DNA from: Myxococcales bacterium
GTDB taxonomy: Bacteria; Myxococcota_A; Polyangia; Haliangiales; Haliangiaceae
DNA length: 35,966 bases
Direction: 5' to 3'
Assembly (NCBI GenBank): GCA_005779305.1
Contig: SXJR01000398.1
Coordinates: 1-35,966, forward strand
Part shown: positions 16,208 to 25,014 of the stretch, piece by piece
How the letters are laid out: each line of letters begins with the position of its first letter
How positions within the stretch are numbered: the first letter of the stretch is position 1
Notes under the pieces: model-generated
What the model saw: only the letters and a program-made list of their open reading frames with translations
What the model was told of the DNA's origin: nothing
Database searches by the model: none
Position numbers and translations under genes: made by a program

Positions 16208-16834
16208 ATGGGACAGATGCCGCGCGCCGTGTGGATCTCGAGCTTGCTGGTCGCTGCGGGCGCGAGCACCGTGGCCGCCAAGCCGGCGCCTCCCGACTAC
16301 TGGGTCGAGCGACCCATCGTCATCGCGGGCGATCCCCAGCCACCGCCGCCCGATCCGGAACCCGAGCCGCCACCGCCGCCGCGTCACGCCAGCATCGCGC
16401 TGGTGTCGGGCGGCACCACCTTCGCATCGGACGCCCAGACCGCGCTCGAGCGTTTCGGTCCGAGCGGCACCATGGGCTTCGTCCACCTCTCGCACCGCGA
16501 CGAGCCCGGCGTCGAGGTCCTGGCCGGCGCCACCGGCGGCGATCGCGGCCGCAGCTACGCCGCGTCGGTGCGCCTGGTCATCACCCCGCGCGTGCGTCGC
16601 AAGGACGCGATCGCGCCGTTTCTGGCGCTCGGCCCTGCCTTCGCCATCGCGCGTCTCGACGAGGGTGACATGAAGGGCTCCGGAGCCGGCCTCGGCCTGG
16701 GTCCGTCGGGCGCCATCGGCCTGCACGGTTTCCTCTCCCACCGCGTGTACTGGCGCGCCTCCGCCGGCTTCACCGGCGCGGGCATCGGCACGTTCAACAC
16801 CGACCTCGGCCTCGGCTGGGTGATCGACAAGTAG
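16208..16834 (+). CDS. exported protein with Pro-rich linker and barrel-like domain
   Basis: From ATG at 16208 the product has 208 residues; ATG at 16217 is an alternative that gives MPRAVWISSLLVAAGASTVAA as signal peptide. After cleavage a Pro-rich linker (QPPPPDPEPEPPPPP) precedes a domain of about 140 residues with alternating strands: SGTMGFVHLSHRD, SYAASVRLVITPRV, APFLALGPAFAIARL and GTFNTDLGLGWVI. This is typical of an 8-stranded outer-membrane barrel. No family was recognised. The next gene follows after 6 bp and is also exported and barrel-like, so the two probably form an operon. Confidence 0.7.
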   Translation: MGQMPRAVWISSLLVAAGASTVAAKPAPPDYWVERPIVIAGDPQPPPPDPEPEPPPPPRHASIALVSGGTTFASDAQTALERFGPSGTMGFVHLSHRDEPGVEVLAGATGGDRGRSYAASVRLVITPRVRRKDAIAPFLALGPAFAIARLDEGDMKGSGAGLGLGPSGAIGLHGFLSHRVYWRASAGFTGAGIGTFNTDLGLGWVIDK

Positions 16835-16840
16835 GCCACC

Positions 16841-17383
16841 ATGCGCACGTCGTTCCACACCATCACGTCGCTGCTCTCGCTCGCCGCGCTGGCCACGCTC
16901 GCCGGCACCGCCTCCGCCGACGACGATCTCGCACTCATGGCCACCGGCGCGTGGATGATGCCCAGCGGCGAGATCGGCGAGTCCTACGGCGGTGGCGCCG
17001 AGGCCCGCATGGCCGACGATCACCTCACGATCGGCTTCGGCGCCAAGGGCCTGGTAGGTCGCACGCCGGCGCTGCGCCGCCGCGACATCATGGACGTCAG
17101 CTTCGACGTCGGCCTCATGCTGTGCGAGCGCTGCGAGTCGATCACGCCCTACACCGCCGTCGGCCTCGACATCCTCCACATCACCACCCACGAGCCCACC
17201 CGCAGCGTGCGTGGCTCGACCCTGGGCCTCTCCGGCCACGTCGGCCTCATGGGCCGCCTCGGCGACGACGAGTGGATCTGGCGGGCGAGCGCGTCCTACC
17301 TGGGCGCCATCGTGCCCGGCACCGGCGAGGATCTCGGCGGCGTGACCCTGTCGATCGCGGTCGGCAAGCAGATCATGGACTGA
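16841..17383 (+). CDS. small outer-membrane barrel-like protein
   Basis: This 180-residue protein has a clear signal peptide MRTSFHTITSLLSLAALATLAGTASA followed by DDD. The mature part is strand-rich with frequent Gly and aromatic residues (LMATGAWMMPSGEIG, LTIGFGAKGLVG, ISFDVGLMLCERCE-like segment, GLSGHVGLMGRLG, VTLSIAVGKQIM). A CxxC-like pair (LCERCES) is present in the middle. It begins 6 bp after the preceding exported-protein gene with AGG in that gene's stop region. It looks like a paralogous or functionally linked barrel, but no named family was recognised. Confidence 0.72.
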   Translation: MRTSFHTITSLLSLAALATLAGTASADDDLALMATGAWMMPSGEIGESYGGGAEARMADDHLTIGFGAKGLVGRTPALRRRDIMDVSFDVGLMLCERCESITPYTAVGLDILHITTHEPTRSVRGSTLGLSGHVGLMGRLGDDEWIWRASASYLGAIVPGTGEDLGGVTLSIAVGKQIMD

Positions 17384-17403
17384 CGCCCGCGCCGCCCGCG
17401 CCG

Positions 17404-18162
17404 TCAGCGCACGATGATCGCGACCCCCATCGCGATCACCGCGCCCACCACCACCACGCGCGTGATCAGCAAGCCGCGCGGGCTCATCGCGACCCGGGCG
17501 GCTCCCCACGCGCCGATCACCGAGCCCAGGCTCGTGAACGCGGCCGGCACCCAGTTGACCAGGCCCGCGGCCGCGAACACCGCGACCGTGGCCGCGATGT
17601 AGACCAGCATCACCAGCGCCTTGAGGGCGTTGGCGCGCACCAGATCGAAGCGCAGCCCGCCGGCCAGGATGGCCAGGAACACCAGGCCAGCGCCGGCCTG
17701 CAGCACGCCGCCGTACAACCCGGCCACGAACAACCCGGCCATGGCTGCCGCTCCGCTCACCTGGCGCGGCTCCGCGCCAGGCGGCGGCGCGAAGCGTGCG
17801 GGGTTGATCAGCATCGCCAGCGCCATCACGCCGAGCGTGCCGATCAGGAGCGGCTCGAACACGCGATCGGGGAGCCGGGTCGCCAGCCACGCGCCGAGCA
17901 AGGCGCCCACCAGCGTCGGTGGCACGATCCGCTTCGCGGCCGCCACCGGCGTGACGCCGCCGCGCGCGAACGTCGCGGCCCCGGCCACGCACTGGGCCAG
18001 GATCGCGACCCGGCTCGATGCGTTGGCCTGGGCGGCGGACATGCCGCCGCCCAGAAGCATCAAGGCCGGCACCAGCAGCAAGGATCCGCCGCCGGCGAGC
18101 GTGTTGAGCGCGCTGGCGACGACGCCAACCCCGGCGAGCGCCGCGGCGTGGAGCGGATCCAA
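17404..18162 (-). CDS. TSUP family permease (TauE/SafE-like)
   Basis: This 252-residue integral membrane protein has about eight hydrophobic segments in two halves. The first half starts VGVVASALNTLAGGGSLLLVPALMLLG and the second MAGLFVAGLYGGVLQAGAGLVFLAIL, the two copies of the TSUP signature (NxxAGGGS and GxYGGxxGxGxG). The family moves sulfite, sulfoacetate or related anions. The only plausible starts are TTG at 18162 or an upstream CTG, since a TGA blocks the frame just beyond; the N-terminus at TTG fits the family well. It converges on the barrel-protein gene with 20 bp between stops. The substrate is not determined. Confidence 0.85.
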   Translation of the reverse strand: MDPLHAAALAGVGVVASALNTLAGGGSLLLVPALMLLGGGMSAAQANASSRVAILAQCVAGAATFARGGVTPVAAAKRIVPPTLVGALLGAWLATRLPDRVFEPLLIGTLGVMALAMLINPARFAPPPGAEPRQVSGAAAMAGLFVAGLYGGVLQAGAGLVFLAILAGGLRFDLVRANALKALVMLVYIAATVAVFAAAGLVNWVPAAFTSLGSVIGAWGAARVAMSPRGLLITRVVVVGAVIAMGVAIIVR

Positions 18163-18263
18163 GGCTGCCAGTCTTCACTAACGTTCAGTTGTCGCCAAGC
18201 CGGCTTCGCCGTCTTCGTCCGCTTTGCGTCCGGGGCCACGTCGTGGCCGGCTCGAAGTCCACG

Positions 18264-21200
18264 TCACGGGACCGTCAATGACGTGACCATGCGCGACCGG
18301 GCCCAGAAGCCGTCGCGGACCTCGATCACCGCGTTCGGGTACGTGCCCGGCGGCTGACCGCCGATCTCGGCCTCGCCCGTCCACAGCCCGCCCTCGCCCA
18401 GGCCCATGAAGGCCCAGTCGGTGTCGAACGAGCCGTCACCGTCGAAGTCGACGCGTGCGAACAAGGTCGGATCCCAGCTCGCGCCGTTGTCGCCGTCGCT
18501 GGCGCCGATCTTCACCCGCCACGGTTGGGCGTCATCCTTGCGGAACATCGACGCCGACAGAACCGTGGGCGCGTGGTCGTACGGGATGACATGCACCGTG
18601 CGCGAGGCCCGGGTCACGCCGCCGGTGGCGCTGCGGGCCTCGACGGTGATGCGGTAGACGCGCGACAGGATGCTCTGCTCGTCGCCGAGCCGCGCGATCC
18701 GCGCCATCGGCGAGTAGTCGAACAGCATCACCTCGGGCAGGCGCAGCTTGATCAGGTGCGCGGTCCACGTCCGCGGGTAGCTCTTGAGCACCCGCAGGTC
18801 GCCGGGCACGCTGACGTCGAGTTGCTCGAGGTAGCCCGAGTGGTTGGTGGTCCACAGCGCGCGCGCGTCGCCCAGTGCGTGGCGGTCGATGCGCCGAGGC
18901 GTCGTGGCCAGCTTCCAGCTCAGGTTGCGGGCGAAGCGACCGGCGTCGCCGACGATGGTGAACGGCTCGCTCGAGCACCCCTCCTCCTTGTTGCAGTCCG
19001 GCTGCACACCCTCGTACAGGCGGCCGCCGATCACCGCGAGCTCGCCCGGGCTGCCGCCCAGGTTGGCGTCGCAGCGGATCACGCGGGGCAGCAGCGAGCC
19101 CAGGTCGACCGCGCACAGCCCGCGCAGGCGCGGGTTGGCGATCAGGGCGCCGTCCTTGTCCTTGGCCTCGAGGGTCATCGAGACGATGGCGGTGTCCCCC
19201 ACCATGGTCGCGCCCTGGGTAGCGGTACCGGTCACGCGCGACAAGGGCGTGATCCACTGCGGCAGCGCGACGTCGAAGGTCTCGAGGCCGGCGCCGGCCA
19301 CGACCAGGTCGCCCCACGAGTTCACGCCCGCGATCTCGCCGGCGTTGTGGAGCACCTCGACCGCGCGGGCGCTGGTGCGGAACTCCACCTTCGACGAGAC
19401 CAGGCGGCCGGTCTGGCTGTTGCCGACGTCGTCGGTGACCTCGACGCTCCAGTAGTCGTCGGCGAACTGGCCGATGACCGCGCGCAGGTTGGCGTTGCTG
19501 CTGGTGGTGAACGTGAACGTGCGCAGGCCGCCGGTGCCGCCGACGTGATCGCGCAGCACCACCGGCTCGATGCCCGAGCCCTTGCCGGGCAGGAGGCGGA
19601 TGAGCAGGTCGGCCGGGCGCGGGTGATCGATCGTCACCGTCACCTTGGCCGAGGTGATCTTGGCGCCGAAGCCGAACCCGTAGAAGTGGGCGATGCCCCA
19701 GCCCTGGGCCTCGGGGATGTCCTGGAGCTCGGCGCTCTCCTGCACCACCGTGTCGGTGACGCTGAAGAGCTGCTTCCACTCGCGGGGCGACGACAGGTCG
19801 CGGATGTCGATCACGGTGAGGTACGTGCCCAGCACGTAGAGGCGGTTGCCGTGCTTGAAGAGGCGGTTGGCCGAGGTCTCGAGCACCAGCTTCGACATCA
19901 CCCGCGGCGCGCGCCGGTCGGTGATGTCGACGAACCACACGCCCTTCGAGCCCGACGCCACCGCCACGTGATCGGCGTCGAGCGCCGTCACGTCGCGGAT
20001 CCAGCCGTTGAGCAGCGTGGTGTCACCGGCGGTGAGGTCGAGCTTCTGGGTCTTGAGCCCGATCGGGGTGGGCAGGGTGGCGGCGATGGTGCCGCCGGCG
20101 CCGGCCGAGCCGGTCACGACGTAGCGGTCGTCATCGGTGGCGAGCTCGGTGATGGTGCCCAGCGTCGCGCCCGGGGCGGTCGCGGTCATGGTCACGCTGG
20201 CCGGGGTCACGCCGTGGACCAGGCTGGGCAGGTTGGTCAATGACAGCAGCGGCGCCATGGCGCCGCTCACCACCGGCAGCTCGGCGGTGACGATGCGGGT
20301 CGCGCCCTGCGGGTCCTTGGCCTGGGCGCGGATGGTACGGAGGCCGGCCGACGCGGTGAAGCTGTAGGCGCCGAGCGCGCGGTAGGCGGTGTCCCACGAA
20401 CCGTTGCCGTCGAGGTCGTAGCGGACCTGGACCGTGCCGCCCTCGAGATCCTGGGCGGTGGTGGTGATGGTCACCGGCGCGGCGCTGCCGGCGCGGGTGG
20501 GCACCTCGAGGCGCAGGTTGGGCGGCGTGTTGCCGGTCGCGGTCGTGGTCACGCGCAGCTCCTGGGCCCGCGGCTCGACGTTGCCGACCGAGTTGAGACC
20601 GCGCACGAAGATCGTGCGGGTGCCGGCCGGCACCTGAGTCAGCTCGACGTCGACCTGCTGGCGGCCGCGGGTGTCACCGGGGAGGGTGACCGGGAACCAC
20701 GGGCCGGAGGCCGAGAAGCCGTACTCGAGGCCGACGATGCGGTTGGCGCTGTAGCGGATGTTGCCGAACGTGCGGCTGTCACCGCGGTCGTAGATCGTGC
20801 CCAGCACGCGCACGCGGTTGCCGCTCACGGTCGCCTCGAGCGCGCTCTTGGGCAGCGTGTCGCGGACCTCGACGATGCCATCACCGTCGGTGTCGAGCCA
20901 GCCCCACGAGCCGCGGGTGTAGCCATTGACCGCGCCGGGCTGGTTGTACTGCATGAGCGACGCCGCGCCCTCGCCCTTGCCGTCGTCGATGCCGGGGCCG
21001 CCCTCCTGGTACTGGGCGTTGGCGTTGTAGATGCCGAGGTAGCCCATGATCGAGGTCGGCGGCGCGCACGCGTCCGGGCAGTACTCGTCGTAGGCGCCGA
21101 AGATGTGGCCGAACTCGTGGGCGAAGACCTCGTGGCCGTAGCTCGAGTCGAGCACGGTCAGCGGGCCGCCGATCCAGGCGTGGGCGCGCAGGCCGGCGGT

Positions 21201-22166
21201 GTAGTTGCCGTTGCCGGCGACGAGCACCATGAACGCCGCGTCGGCGCCGTAGCGGCGCTTGAGGTCCGCGGTGTACTCGACCGACGCGTTCCACACGTCG
21301 TTCTCGGTCACGGTGCGGCCGAGGATCGAGCTCATGATGTCGGCGGTGGCGAGGCCCTCGGTGGTCGAGCCCCACTGCGCGCGCTGGCCGAACTCGTAGT
21401 CGGTGTCGACGGTGCCGGCCAGAGCGCCGGCGGCGGGCGCCGACTCGTAGTGGAGGACGAACTTGAGGTCGGCGTTGGGCTCGCTGGCGGCGATCTTGTC
21501 GAGCGCGGCCTGGACCTTGAGGTAGGTCTCGCGCACCAGGGTCTCGTTCCAGTCCTCGGTCGAGACGTCGATGACGCCGTTGGACTCGGGGAGGACGATC
21601 GACACCACCACGGTGCCCGAGGCGAAGGGCACGGCCTGCATGTCCTCGGGATCGATCACCGGCGCGTTGATCGCACCGTCGGGCAGCCTCGCAGGCGGGG
21701 CCTCTGCCTCGCCGGCCGGGTGGGCGATGCGCGTCGGTTGCAGGCGATTGGCCTCGGGCACCTCGGCGGGGAACCAGCGCGCGGCGTGGACGGAGAGGAA
21801 GCGCTCCTCGAACACGGTCGGCGCGAGCAGGTCGGAAGCGGTGACGGCGCGGTCGAAGCGCGCCACCACGCCGAGGGCGGTGAGGGCGGCGTCGGCGCCG
21901 GCCGGCACCTGCGCGATCACGAGGCGCGGCGCGTGGGTCTCGAGCACTGCGCCGCCGAGGCGGACCAGGCCGCGCTCGAGGCGCTGGCGCTGGGCCACCG
22001 TGGCGGTCGGCGCGAGCACGAGCAGGGACGCCGGGCGCTCGGCGAGGCCGATGACGTCGAGGTCGCTGGTGGTGGAGCTGGTGGAAGGAGGCGCGCCGTC
22101 ATCGGCGCAGGCGGCGAGGCCTGCAGCGACGAGCAACGCGGCGGTTGACGTGCGTAGGATCGACAT
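18264..22166 (-). CDS. secreted multidomain zinc metalloprotease lipoprotein
   Basis: This 1300-residue protein begins MSILRTSTAALLVAAGLAAC, a lipoprotein signal. Residues about 35-130 may be a propeptide. The catalytic motif is HEFGHIFGAYDEY (His350, Glu351, His354), a metzincin-like HExxHxxGxxDEY most like peptidase family M64. Downstream are three DxDxDG calcium-type loops (LDTDGDGIVEV, DLDGNGSWD, DFDGDGSFD), Ig/PKD-like segments, LVIVD-like beta-propeller repeats (VWFVDITDRRAPR, LTVIDIRDLSSPREW) and a P-domain-like segment (VTIDHPRPADLLIRLLPG through WSVEVTDD). It is probably a surface or secreted protease for extracellular protein degradation. The ATG at 22166 is preferred over a start 60 nt upstream because it gives a compact lipoprotein signal. 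Confidence 0.85.
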   Translation of the reverse strand: MSILRTSTAALLVAAGLAACADDGAPPSTSSTTSDLDVIGLAERPASLLVLAPTATVAQRQRLERGLVRLGGAVLETHAPRLVIAQVPAGADAALTALGVVARFDRAVTASDLLAPTVFEERFLSVHAARWFPAEVPEANRLQPTRIAHPAGEAEAPPARLPDGAINAPVIDPEDMQAVPFASGTVVVSIVLPESNGVIDVSTEDWNETLVRETYLKVQAALDKIAASEPNADLKFVLHYESAPAAGALAGTVDTDYEFGQRAQWGSTTEGLATADIMSSILGRTVTENDVWNASVEYTADLKRRYGADAAFMVLVAGNGNYTAGLRAHAWIGGPLTVLDSSYGHEVFAHEFGHIFGAYDEYCPDACAPPTSIMGYLGIYNANAQYQEGGPGIDDGKGEGAASLMQYNQPGAVNGYTRGSWGWLDTDGDGIVEVRDTLPKSALEATVSGNRVRVLGTIYDRGDSRTFGNIRYSANRIVGLEYGFSASGPWFPVTLPGDTRGRQQVDVELTQVPAGTRTIFVRGLNSVGNVEPRAQELRVTTTATGNTPPNLRLEVPTRAGSAAPVTITTTAQDLEGGTVQVRYDLDGNGSWDTAYRALGAYSFTASAGLRTIRAQAKDPQGATRIVTAELPVVSGAMAPLLSLTNLPSLVHGVTPASVTMTATAPGATLGTITELATDDDRYVVTGSAGAGGTIAATLPTPIGLKTQKLDLTAGDTTLLNGWIRDVTALDADHVAVASGSKGVWFVDITDRRAPRVMSKLVLETSANRLFKHGNRLYVLGTYLTVIDIRDLSSPREWKQLFSVTDTVVQESAELQDIPEAQGWGIAHFYGFGFGAKITSAKVTVTIDHPRPADLLIRLLPGKGSGIEPVVLRDHVGGTGGLRTFTFTTSSNANLRAVIGQFADDYWSVEVTDDVGNSQTGRLVSSKVEFRTSARAVEVLHNAGEIAGVNSWGDLVVAGAGLETFDVALPQWITPLSRVTGTATQGATMVGDTAIVSMTLEAKDKDGALIANPRLRGLCAVDLGSLLPRVIRCDANLGGSPGELAVIGGRLYEGVQPDCNKEEGCSSEPFTIVGDAGRFARNLSWKLATTPRRIDRHALGDARALWTTNHSGYLEQLDVSVPGDLRVLKSYPRTWTAHLIKLRLPEVMLFDYSPMARIARLGDEQSILSRVYRITVEARSATGGVTRASRTVHVIPYDHAPTVLSASMFRKDDAQPWRVKIGASDGDNGASWDPTLFARVDFDGDGSFDTDWAFMGLGEGGLWTGEAEIGGQPPGTYPNAVIEVRDGFWARSRMVTSLTVP

Positions 22167-22510
22167 GGCGGTCGCGGGGCTTCTAGCGCACCGACGTTCG
22201 GGGAGTGAAGCTCCGTCCCGCGACATTTCGGATGGCTACTCGAGACGCCATCGTCGACGAGCACGTCGAGGTGCGCGGTCGACACGTGCGACAGCCTCCG
22301 AGGTGTTGCGTCGCTCACCAGTCGACAGGGCAACTCCACGTGCGCGCGTCGAACGGTGTGCAGTCGCCCATGCGCAGTGGCCACGGGAGTTGCCGTGTGG
22401 CACCTGGTCGCGCCGATCCCTCGAAAGGCTGCGTGTCAGCTTGACGCAGGGGCGCCACAGGTCGAACCTCCGTTGGCACAACCCGTAAACCGGATTCGGA
22501 GGAACCCCAA
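22167..22510. other. 344-bp divergent intergenic region
   Basis: No coding sequence was recognised. It holds a 9-bp inverted repeat GGCAACTCC / GGAGTTGCC (22329-22337, 22386-22394) that extends by four more pairs inward past a bulged A. TTGACG at 22441 is a possible -35 for the plus-strand gene at 22511, but the matching -10 is weak. CCTCCG at 22467-22472 could pair with CGGAGG at 22497-22502, which overlaps the Shine-Dalgarno of that gene. Confidence 0.5.
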
Positions 22511-22843
22511 ATGCAAAAGCGGTCGGTCATAGCTGTGATCCTGTTGAGCCTCGTGACGTTCGGCATCTATGCACTGGTGTGGATGGTCAAGACCAAGAAC
22601 GAGATGAACTCGCAGGGAGCCAGCATCCCAACTGCGTGGCTGCTCATCGTCCCGGTCGTGAGCATCTGGTGGATGTGGAAGTACGCCGGCGGCGTGGAGC
22701 ACGTGACCCGCGGCAAGCAGTCGCAGGTCATCGCGTTCATTCTGATCTGGGTCCTCAGCATCATCGGCATGGGGATCATTCAGGACGCCTTCAACAAGGT
22801 CGCCGATCAGGGCGCCCTCCCGAACGCGCGCGCGATGGGCTGA
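22511..22843 (+). CDS. small DUF4234-like membrane protein
   Basis: This 110-residue protein has hydrophobic segments at about 5-25 (VIAVILLSLVTFGIYALVWMV), 42-60 (AWLLIVPVVSIWWMWKYAG) and 70-92 (IAFILIWVLSIIGMGIIQ). The order of a first helix with TFGIY.LVW, a polar loop, WMWKYAGGVE and a last helix followed by Q..FNK matches the DUF4234 family of small inner-membrane proteins of unknown function. GGAGG lies 9 nt before the ATG, one of the clear Shine-Dalgarno sequences in the window. A strong hairpin follows the gene. Confidence 0.82.
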   Translation: MQKRSVIAVILLSLVTFGIYALVWMVKTKNEMNSQGASIPTAWLLIVPVVSIWWMWKYAGGVEHVTRGKQSQVIAFILIWVLSIIGMGIIQDAFNKVADQGALPNARAMG

Positions 22844-22884
22844 GAGCCAGCGCGTCGTCGAGGATCGACGGATCCGGACAACGT

Positions 22885-24147
22885 TCAGACGGATGGGGCG
22901 GCTTCGGCCGCCCCTTCGTCGTTTCGGGGCAGGGCCGGGGCCATGCGTCGAACCCGCCGCTCGACCCGCCACATCAGGAAGGGGACGGTGGCGCCGACCG
23001 TGGCCGCGACGGCCACCGCGATCGGCATGTGCAGGAGCCGCTTGGTGACCGGCTCGCTGCGCAAGATCTGAGCCGCGCCGATGGCGCCGATCGACGAGGC
23101 GATGTGCTGGACCGCCGACTGCATCGACATGTACTGGGCGCGCTCGTGGGGCGCGGGCAGCTTGGAGGCCAGGGTCGAGATGGGCACGCCGCGCAACGAC
23201 GCCGTGCTCATGTAGGCCACGAAGACCAGCATCACCGGCACCAGCGGATGAGCGGGCAAGAAGCCGACCAGGAGGCATGCGGTCACCAGCAGGGTGCCGA
23301 GGGTCGCCACCGGCGTCGAGCCCAGGCGGTCGACCGCGCGGCCGGTGAACTGCACCACCAGGAAGCTGCCGACGCCGCCGGCCAGGTAGAGGTAGAGGAT
23401 CTCGTCGTCGGGGTAGCCGTGGTTGTTGACCAGGAAGCTGCGCACGTAGGGCACGATCATGAAGATCGAGAAGGTCATCGCGCCGGCCGAGCCCAGCATC
23501 ATCTGCATCTCGGGGCGGCGCAGCAGCGCCATCGTCGGCGTCGAGAGGCGCCGTTCGCCTTCCAGGTGGAGCCGCATCGAGGGCAGCTGCGACACGGCGT
23601 AGGCGGTGACGCCCAGGCCGAACACGGCCAGGGCGAAGAACGGCGTGCGCCACGAGCCGGCCTGGGCCGCGGCCAGCCCGGCGGGGACGCCGATGACCGA
23701 GGCGACCGAGAACGCGGCCATCACCACTCCCATGGCCTTGCCGCGCCGCTCGGCCGGGACCACGTCGGCGACGATGGCCAGCGCCAGCGACGTCGCCGGA
23801 CCGCCGAACATGCCCGCGGCGACTCGCGCCACCATCATCGAGGGCAGGCCCTGGGCCATCCCGCCAGCAGCGGTGGCGGCGACCAGGCCGAGCATGGCGA
23901 CGGCGAGCGCGCTGCGGCGATCGAAGCGATCGAGGAAGCGGGCGCTGATCAGGCCCGCCACCGCCGCCGAGAGCGTGTAGCTGCCGCCGATCCAGCCCAG
24001 CTGCGACTCGTCGATGGCGAGGGCGCGGGCGAAGTCCTGCCCGAGCGGCATCACCATCACGAAGTCCAGCACGTTGACGAACTGGACCAGCGCCACAAGG
24101 ATGATCACCCTCCGCTCGGCGTCACGCGGCAGCGGCGGGGACGGCAC
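22885..24147 (-). CDS. MFS transporter
   Basis: This 420-residue protein has twelve predicted membrane segments. The first helix reads VIILVALVQFVNVLDFVMVMPLG, the MFS drug/H+ antiporter-like N-terminus with a DF motif. The loop 2-3 motif A is LDRFDRRSALAV, and motif C-like GVPAGLAAA lies in helix 5. The central loop around LRRPEMQMMLGSAGAM separates two six-helix halves. The substrate cannot be told from sequence; such proteins export drugs, sugars or metabolites. The start is GTG 5 bp after the modA-like gene, suggesting co-transcription. The last residues (GAAEAAP) are encoded by a terminator hairpin for the convergent gene. Confidence 0.88.
   Translation of the reverse strand: MPSPPLPRDAERRVIILVALVQFVNVLDFVMVMPLGQDFARALAIDESQLGWIGGSYTLSAAVAGLISARFLDRFDRRSALAVAMLGLVAATAAGGMAQGLPSMMVARVAAGMFGGPATSLALAIVADVVPAERRGKAMGVVMAAFSVASVIGVPAGLAAAQAGSWRTPFFALAVFGLGVTAYAVSQLPSMRLHLEGERRLSTPTMALLRRPEMQMMLGSAGAMTFSIFMIVPYVRSFLVNNHGYPDDEILYLYLAGGVGSFLVVQFTGRAVDRLGSTPVATLGTLLVTACLLVGFLPAHPLVPVMLVFVAYMSTASLRGVPISTLASKLPAPHERAQYMSMQSAVQHIASSIGAIGAAQILRSEPVTKRLLHMPIAVAVAATVGATVPFLMWRVERRVRRMAPALPRNDEGAAEAAPSV
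22895..22914 (+). terminator. UUCG-capped hairpin terminator
   Basis: A perfect 8-bp GC stem (22895-22902 with 22907-22914) closed by a TTCG tetraloop and followed by TTCGTCGTTT. It ends the DUF4234 gene and overlaps the last codons of the convergent MFS gene, so it is also part of that coding sequence. Confidence 0.65.
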
Positions 24148-24152
24148 CGCCG

Positions 24153-24962
24153 CTACTGTGGCGGAGAATCAGGCAAAGAGAAGCCGTAGCGCTTCATGAT
24201 CTCCGTGCCTTCGGGCGAGGTCAGGAAATCGACGAACTGCTGGCCCTTGATCCTGGCGCCGCCGTTCTTGCAGACCGCCAGCGCCTGCACCAGCGGGTTG
24301 TGGAGCTTCTCGTCGATCGTGAACGAGCGCCCGCCCTCGGCGACCGGGGCCAGCGACAGCGACACGATGGCGGCGTCGGCGCTGCCGTCCTGGGCCCATT
24401 GCAGGGTCTGGCGGATGTTCTCGGCCAGCACCAGCTTGCGCTCGACCTGCGGCCACACGCCAGCGGCCTGGAGCGCCTCCTTGCCGGCCTTGCCGTAGGG
24501 CGCGTGATCGGGGTGGGCGATGGCGACCTTGACGAAGCGGGGATCGGCGAGGTCGGCCAGCGATCCGATCTTCTGCGCCTTGCTCCACGCCACGATGCGG
24601 CCCCGGGCGTAGGGCTTCTTGCTGGCGCCGTCACACGCGCCGGCGGCGACGACCTCGTCGACGTAGTTGATGTTGGCGGCTGCGTAGACATCGAACGGCG
24701 CGCCCTCGGCGATCTGCTTGGCCAGGAGCCCCGACGAGCCGAAGGTGAACGACGGCTTGATGCCGGTCTTCCTGGTGAAGGCGCGTCCGACCTCGTCGAA
24801 GGCCTTGGCCAGGTCGGCGGCGGCGGCGACCCGGACGTGGCCAGCGCTGCGGCGGCAGCCGGCCGCGAGCACGAGGGCGAGGGCGACGGCGACCGCCATG
24901 GCGATGGTCGTGCGCGGACGAACAGCTGACATCGCACCAGCGTCACCGAGCGGCGGGATCAT
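24153..24962 (-). CDS. modA: molybdate/tungstate-type ABC substrate-binding lipoprotein
   Basis: This 269-residue protein has a signal region ending ALVLAAGC (lipoprotein) and the ModA fold signature: VRVAAAADLAKAFDEVGRAFTRKTGI, PSFTFGSSGLLAKQIAEGAPFDVYAAAN, VKVAIAHPDHAPYGKAGKEAL and ENIRQTLQWAQDGSADAAIVSLS. The Ser in FGSSG, the aligned Ala-Asp pairs and the Pro-Tyr-Gly segment are oxyanion-binding positions in ModA. GAGGAG lies 9 nt before the ATG at 24962, which decides the start. No modB or modC permease or ATPase follows; an MFS gene does instead. The binding specificity is therefore inferred only from the protein itself. Confidence 0.85.
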   Translation of the reverse strand: MIPPLGDAGAMSAVRPRTTIAMAVAVALALVLAAGCRRSAGHVRVAAAADLAKAFDEVGRAFTRKTGIKPSFTFGSSGLLAKQIAEGAPFDVYAAANINYVDEVVAAGACDGASKKPYARGRIVAWSKAQKIGSLADLADPRFVKVAIAHPDHAPYGKAGKEALQAAGVWPQVERKLVLAENIRQTLQWAQDGSADAAIVSLSLAPVAEGGRSFTIDEKLHNPLVQALAVCKNGGARIKGQQFVDFLTSPEGTEIMKRYGFSLPDSPPQ

Positions 24963-25014
24963 CGGTGTTACTCCTCGGTTACAGCAGGGGACCTACTGGT
25001 ATCATCCGATGATG
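24963..25014. other. residual upstream region of modA, 5' exon side of the intron
   Basis: These 52 bp lie between the modA start and the intron. They hold the modA Shine-Dalgarno, AGGGG (24986-24990), a palindrome ATCATCCGATGAT (25001-25013) and TATCAT at 25000-25005. CCGATG at 25006-25011 is repeated at 25617-25622 on the far side of the intron. Confidence 0.45.

Noticed and set aside
14950-16281. Extension of the Gly-rich lipoprotein frame upstream to 16281
   Set aside because: The lipoprotein signal at 14949 with AGGA upstream marks the true start; the extension is antisense to the acetyltransferase.
22205-22444. 79-residue plus-strand open frame in the intergenic region
   Set aside because: No Shine-Dalgarno, no hydrophobic or domain pattern, and composition like non-coding sequence.
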